This document shows positions 15,473 through 18,545 of a stretch of 18,545 bases of DNA, piece by piece. The position numbers and the translations under genes are program-made. The stretch covers positions 1 through 18,545 of the forward strand of contig DASQSZ010000466.1 in assembly GCA_035642125.1 (NCBI GenBank), written 5' to 3'. Position 1 is the stretch's first letter. Each line of letters starts with the position of its first letter. The DNA comes from CALAED01 sp937891035 (GTDB lineage: Bacteria > Actinomycetota > Actinomycetes > Streptosporangiales > Streptosporangiaceae). The notes below the pieces were generated by a model. The model had not been told where the DNA came from. It did no database searches and was given only the letters and a program-made list of their open reading frames with translations.

Positions 15473-16801
15473 CTAGGCCCCGACGTCGCCGAGCATGTCG
15501 GTGACCAGGGCGGCGATCGGCGAGCGCTCCGACCTCGTCAGCGTCACGTGGGCGAACAGCGGGTGGCCCTTGAGCTTTTCGACCACGGCGACGACGCCGT
15601 CGTGCCGCCCGACGCGCAGGTTGTCGCGCTGGGCGACGTCGTGGGTCAGCACCACCCGTGAGCCAGTGCCGACCCGCGACAGGACGGTGAGCAGCACGCC
15701 GCGCTCCAGCGACTGCGCCTCGTCCACGATCACGAAGGCGTCGTGCAGCGACCGGCCGCGGATGTGGGTCAGCGGCAGCACCTCGAGCATGCCCCGGTCG
15801 AGTACCTCCTCGATCACCTCGGGGGTGGTGACCGCGGCCAGCGTGTCGTACACGGCCTGCGCCCAGGGCGACATCTTTTCGTTCTCCGAGCCCGGCAGGT
15901 AGCCGAGATCCTGGCCGCCCACGGCGTACAACGGCCGGAACACCACGACCTTGCGGTGCCGGTGCCGTTCCAGCACCGCCTCGAGCCCGGCGCACAGCGC
16001 CAGCGCCGACTTGCCGGTGCCCGCCCGGCCGCCGAGCGAGACGATGCCGACCTCCTCGTCGAGCAGCAGGTCGAGCGCCACCCGCTGCTCGGCGGACCGG
16101 CCGCGCAGCCCGAAGACCTCACGGTCGCCGCGAACGAGCCGCACGGACTTGTCCGGCAGCACCCGGCCGAGCGCCGACCCGTTCGCCGACTGGAGCCGCA
16201 GCCCCGTGTGGCACAGCTCATCGCGCGCGTCCTCAAGCTCGACCCGCCCATGCTCGTACAACTCGTCGAGCTGCTCGGCGGTCACGTCCAGATCGATCAT
16301 CCCGGTCCAGCCGGACTCGACCACCGTGAGCTCGGCGCGGTACTCGTCGGCGGCGAGCCCGACCGAGGCCGCCTTGACCCGCAGCGGCAGATCCTTTGAG
16401 ACGAGCACGACGTCGCGGCCCTCCTGGGCCAGCGAACGCGCGACCGACAGGATGCGCGTGTCGTTGTCGCCGAGCCGGAAGCCGACGGGCAGCACGCTCG
16501 GGTCGGAGTGGTTGAGCTCGACCCGGAGCGTTCCCCCCTGATCGCCGATGGGCAGCGGCTCGTCCAGACGGCCCTGCTCGAAGCGCAGGTCGTCGAGGGT
16601 ACGGAGCGCCTGCCGGGCGAAGTAGCCGAGCTCCGGGTGGTGCCTTTTGGCCTCGAGTTCGGTGATGACGACGATGGGGAGTACGACCTCGTGCTCGGCG
16701 AACCGCGTCAGCGCGCCCGGATCGGCGAGGAGAACGCTGGTGTCGAGAACGTACGTGCGCCGCTGGGCAGGAGCCGTGGACGACGTCTGGGTTGTGGCCA
16801 C
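15473..16801 (-). CDS. phoH2: PhoH2-type protein: PIN RNase domain fused to PhoH ATPase
   Basis: A 442-residue protein. The N-terminal PIN domain (about 15-150) has its acidic residues at D20 (VLDTSVLL), E48/E50 (VITELEAKR), D112 and D114 (GDNDTRILS) and D137 (VSKDLPLRVKA). The C-terminal PhoH helicase-like ATPase (about 230-440) has Walker A GGRAGTGKSA (257-266, K264), FRPLYAVGGQDLGYLPG, and Walker B FVIVDEAQS (D360, E361). Mycobacterial PhoH2 homologues unwind and cleave RNA and act with a small antitoxin, PhoAT. No PhoAT-like ORF is evident in the 171 bases upstream. The GTG at 16801 has an ideal GAAGGAG site, most of which lies inside a hairpin. The cis-prenyltransferase gene lies upstream on the same strand. 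Confidence 0.95.
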   Translation of the reverse strand: MATTQTSSTAPAQRRTYVLDTSVLLADPGALTRFAEHEVVLPIVVITELEAKRHHPELGYFARQALRTLDDLRFEQGRLDEPLPIGDQGGTLRVELNHSDPSVLPVGFRLGDNDTRILSVARSLAQEGRDVVLVSKDLPLRVKAASVGLAADEYRAELTVVESGWTGMIDLDVTAEQLDELYEHGRVELEDARDELCHTGLRLQSANGSALGRVLPDKSVRLVRGDREVFGLRGRSAEQRVALDLLLDEEVGIVSLGGRAGTGKSALALCAGLEAVLERHRHRKVVVFRPLYAVGGQDLGYLPGSENEKMSPWAQAVYDTLAAVTTPEVIEEVLDRGMLEVLPLTHIRGRSLHDAFVIVDEAQSLERGVLLTVLSRVGTGSRVVLTHDVAQRDNLRVGRHDGVVAVVEKLKGHPLFAHVTLTRSERSPIAALVTDMLGDVGA

Positions 16802-16808
16802 TCGCTCT

Positions 16809-16832
16809 CCTTCGGGCGCGCCCCCGAGAAGG
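16809..16832 (-). promoter_or_regulatory. Hairpin that can bury the phoH2 ribosome-binding site
   Basis: On the minus strand CCTTC pairs with the GAAGG of the GAAGGAG ribosome site and GGG pairs with CCC inside it, with a two-base bulge and a GC-rich loop. The structure ends about eight bases before the GTG start, so it could restrict translation until opened by a protein, a ligand or temperature. Confidence 0.4.
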
Positions 16833-16855
16833 CCCGCGCCCTTGCGTGGTGGGTC

Positions 16856-16873
16856 TCGGGGGTCGCCCCCCGA
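16856..16873 (-). terminator. GC-rich hairpin downstream of the cis-prenyltransferase gene
   Basis: TCGGGGG, a four-base loop (GCGA as read on the minus strand, a GNRA tetraloop) and CCCCCGA form a 7-bp stem about 100 bases after the prenyltransferase stop and 55 before the phoH2 start. It is a plausible terminator or attenuator between the two genes. There is no U-run. Confidence 0.4.
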
Positions 16874-16972
16874 ATCAACTCAGCGTGGGGACCTGACTCG
16901 AAGCTACGGCCCGGCCCCCAGAAGGAGACGGTGATTCGGCCGAATGTGGACGGAAATAGGGTGAATTGGACG

Positions 16973-17734
16973 TTAGGAGCCGTAGCGACGATGCCGCGCG
17001 GCGTACGAACGGAGGGCCCGCAGGAAGTCGACCTTGCGAAAATCAGGCCAGTAGACCTCGCAGAAGTGGAACTCCGAGTGGGCGCTCTGCCAGAGCAGAA
17101 AGCCAGAAAGCCGCTGCTCTCCCGACGTGCGTATGACCAGGTCAGGGTCGGGTTGTCCGCGCGTGTAGAGATGCTCGGCGATGTGCTCGACGTCGAGGAT
17201 CTCGGCGAGTTCCTCGATGCTGGTGCCTTTGCTCGCATGCTCATGCAGCAATGAGCGCACCGCATCAGCGATCTCACGTCTACCTCCATACCCAACCGCG
17301 ACGTTCACAATCAGGCCAGGAGCGTCAGAAGTGCGTTCTACAGCATCTTTAAGGACACGAGCCGTCTTGTCGGGCAGCAAGTCGAGGGCGCCCACGGGCT
17401 TGATGTGCCATCCGGCCTCGACCAGGCCCTGGACCGTGTTCTCGATGATCTGGAGCAGCGCCTCCAGTTCGCGGACGGGGCGGCCGAGGTTGTCGGTGGA
17501 CAGCAGCCACAGTGTGACCAGTTCGACGCCCGCCTCGGTGCACCACTGCAGCAACTCGGAGATCTTGTCCGCGCCGCGCTGATGGCCGGTGTTGACGTCG
17601 CTCAGCCCCATCGATCGGGCCCACCGGCGGTTGCCGTCGAGGATCAAGCCGACGTGTCGCGGACAGGCGCCGGGCGGCAGCGAGCGCTCCAGTCGACGCT
17701 CGTATAGCCGGTAGACGAGGTCCCGGGCCCCCAT
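16973..17734 (-). CDS. uppS: Cis-prenyltransferase (isoprenyl/undecaprenyl diphosphate synthase family), probably short-chain type
   Basis: A 253-residue enzyme that condenses isopentenyl diphosphate with allylic diphosphates in cis, supplying precursors of the lipid carrier for wall synthesis. The catalytic Asp is D33 in HVGLILDGNRRWAR. The STDN.GRP block (TLWLLSTDNLGRPVREL, 84 onward) and the C-terminal RTSGEQRLSGFLLWQSAHSE (202-221) with EVYWPDF complete the family motifs. The TLWLLSTDN form and the short C-terminus recall the mycobacterial Z-farnesyl diphosphate synthase Rv1086 rather than long-chain UppS; this is from memory and should be tested, so the symbol is a family label. The ATG at 17734 has an AGGAGG site eight bases upstream. 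It starts 44 bases after the upstream unknown gene, so the two may be co-transcribed. Confidence 0.93.
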   Translation of the reverse strand: MGARDLVYRLYERRLERSLPPGACPRHVGLILDGNRRWARSMGLSDVNTGHQRGADKISELLQWCTEAGVELVTLWLLSTDNLGRPVRELEALLQIIENTVQGLVEAGWHIKPVGALDLLPDKTARVLKDAVERTSDAPGLIVNVAVGYGGRREIADAVRSLLHEHASKGTSIEELAEILDVEHIAEHLYTRGQPDPDLVIRTSGEQRLSGFLLWQSAHSEFHFCEVYWPDFRKVDFLRALRSYAARHRRYGS

Positions 17735-17778
17735 GTGGTCATCCTCCTACGCGCCGACATGCCGCGAGCGGCAGTCAA

Positions 17779-18375
17779 TTATCCCCTGGATCGGCGCGTT
17801 ACGACTCCGTCTATGAGATCTCTGTAGCCGGCGCCCAAACGCTCGGCCTCCTGGAGCAACTCGGCGAGGAAATCGGACAACTCGCCCGATGTGAGTACGG
17901 CACGGACGCCGCGGCCGCTCGCGCCCCAGGCCTCGAGCACGGCCCGCCGGGCGATCCGCCATTGGCCGCCCGCCCAGCAGCAGGAGGTGCGCAGCGTACA
18001 GCGCAGCTCGCCGGTGCTGGCAAGGTCGCCGCGGTCCCGGCAGCGGAAGGCGAACAACTCCCGTTCCCTGGGCAGGTGGGCCCCCAGGTCATGGCCACAC
18101 CCGGTCGCCCGCAGGGCACGATCGAGCGGCGGGTCGGGAAAGCGGTCATCGGTGTCCGGCCACGCGTTCGCCTGCGGCGAGTCGTCGGATCTGGCGGCGG
18201 TGAGCAGCCTCGACAGGGCGGCCAGCGCGTGCCCGCAGCGCTCTCCCACCACGCCGAACCGGCCGCCATCTCGCACCAGTTCGAGCGTGATCTCATACGG
18301 CGTGCCGCGCCGATCGAGGGACGGCACGGGAACGATCAGGAGCGACGAACCGTCGAGGCAGCGCAGTCCGTTCAC
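17779..18375 (-). CDS. Unknown cysteine-rich protein
   Basis: I do not recognise this 198-residue protein (201 from a GTG at 18384). It opens with GLRCLDGSSLLIVPVPSLD and a beta-rich N-terminal half (YEITLELVRDGGRFGVVGE). The middle carries most of its Cys residues, in GERCGH, ATGCGHD, AFRCRDRGD, LRCTLR and TSCCWAGG, which could bind a metal. The C-terminal third is helical (SGELSDFLAELLQEAERLGAGY). There is no signal peptide or membrane span. I chose the GTG at 18375 because a TAGGGT -10 box ends seven bases before it and overlaps the earlier GTG, a leaderless pattern. It lies 44 bases upstream of the prenyltransferase, a place held in some relatives by a recombination gene (recO), which this is not. 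Confidence 0.7.
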   Translation of the reverse strand: MNGLRCLDGSSLLIVPVPSLDRRGTPYEITLELVRDGGRFGVVGERCGHALAALSRLLTAARSDDSPQANAWPDTDDRFPDPPLDRALRATGCGHDLGAHLPRERELFAFRCRDRGDLASTGELRCTLRTSCCWAGGQWRIARRAVLEAWGASGRGVRAVLTSGELSDFLAELLQEAERLGAGYRDLIDGVVTRRSRG

Positions 18376-18382
18376 AGGCCGC

Positions 18383-18388
18383 ACCCTA
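18383..18388 (-). promoter_or_regulatory. -10 box of a probable leaderless promoter for the unknown gene
   Basis: On the minus strand TAGGGT is followed by seven bases and then GTG (18375), with no Shine-Dalgarno sequence. A -35 element is not obvious. Confidence 0.4.
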
Positions 18389-18451
18389 GGCCGAACCGGA
18401 GACCATGATCGAGATCCCGGAATGACATTTTCCCGAAGCCTTACCTCGTGA

Positions 18452-18476
18452 TCACCTGGCGGTGACCGGATACGAT
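18452..18476 (+). promoter_or_regulatory. Operator-like inverted repeat and -10 box before the last gene
   Basis: TCACC-tggc-GGTGA (18452-18465) is a perfect inverted repeat followed five bases later by TACGAT (18471-18476), a good TANNNT -10 box for the plus-strand gene starting at 18506. The repeat lies in the -35 to -10 spacer, where a repressor would block polymerase. Confidence 0.4.
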
Positions 18477-18505
18477 CCGGGCAACCCCTCGGCTTTGGAG
18501 GAGGC

Positions 18506-18545
18506 GTGCGGCTCAGCGCTCCCCCGCTCGCGCTCCCAGTCGGTC
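18506..18545 (+). CDS. Start of a plus-strand gene cut by the window edge
   Basis: A GTG at 18506 directly follows GGAGGAGG (18497-18504) and opens 13 codons (MRLSAPPLALPVG, reading the start as Met) without a stop before the window ends. A promoter-like TACGAT lies 30 bases upstream. Too little is visible to assign a family. Confidence 0.5.
   Translation, partial: MRLSAPPLALPVG

Overview
The window is high-GC DNA with dense, strongly G/C-ending codon use, GTG and TTG starts, leaderless promoter patterns and gene families typical of filamentous Actinobacteria. The order class I fumarase, class II fumarase, PhoH-like protein and cis-prenyltransferase resembles a chromosomal core neighbourhood of Streptomyces and Streptosporangiales. 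A streptosporangial host is my best guess from gene content alone; no marker gene settles it.

Left part (1-7401). A large secreted RHS/YD-repeat protein with DNRLRE-like and LamG-like domains starts at 3442 on the minus strand and runs off the left edge, so its C-terminal (possibly toxin) end is not visible. Its reading frame appears to slip inside the LamG domain near 90-125. A gene-poor stretch (about 3443-4056) follows, with four phased ACGGCC repeats and two doubtful micro-ORFs. A DUF1707/LiaF-like protein (minus) is divergent from a two-gene ABC exporter (plus). A secreted subtilisin-inhibitor-like (SSI) protein with alanine at the predicted P1 site comes next.

Middle part (7391-12467). 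A MocR-type regulator (minus) carries a tail of about 100 residues that reads through a decayed helix-turn-helix gene. It is divergent from tandem class I ([4Fe-4S]) and class II fumarases, which catalyse the same TCA-cycle step. The fumarases end in a strong hairpin between convergent genes.

Right part (12501-18545, nearly all minus strand). Two paralogous secreted or membrane-anchored lytic-transglycosylase-like wall hydrolases both appear to start at TTG behind a GGAAGGA ribosome site, and a textbook terminator separates them. The upstream copy has a CRP-like site and a long structured leader that could be a riboswitch of undetermined class. Then come a HAD phosphatase, a PIN-PhoH (PhoH2) protein whose ribosome site is partly buried in a hairpin, a short-chain cis-prenyltransferase and an unknown cysteine-rich protein. 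The first codons of a divergent plus-strand gene lie at the edge.

Most genes are conserved housekeeping or cell-envelope functions. I see no CRISPR array, tRNA, rRNA, intact insertion sequence or prophage. The points most worth a second look are the structured leader with its CRP-like site, the MocR tail fusion, the RHS frameshift and the P1-alanine SSI protein.
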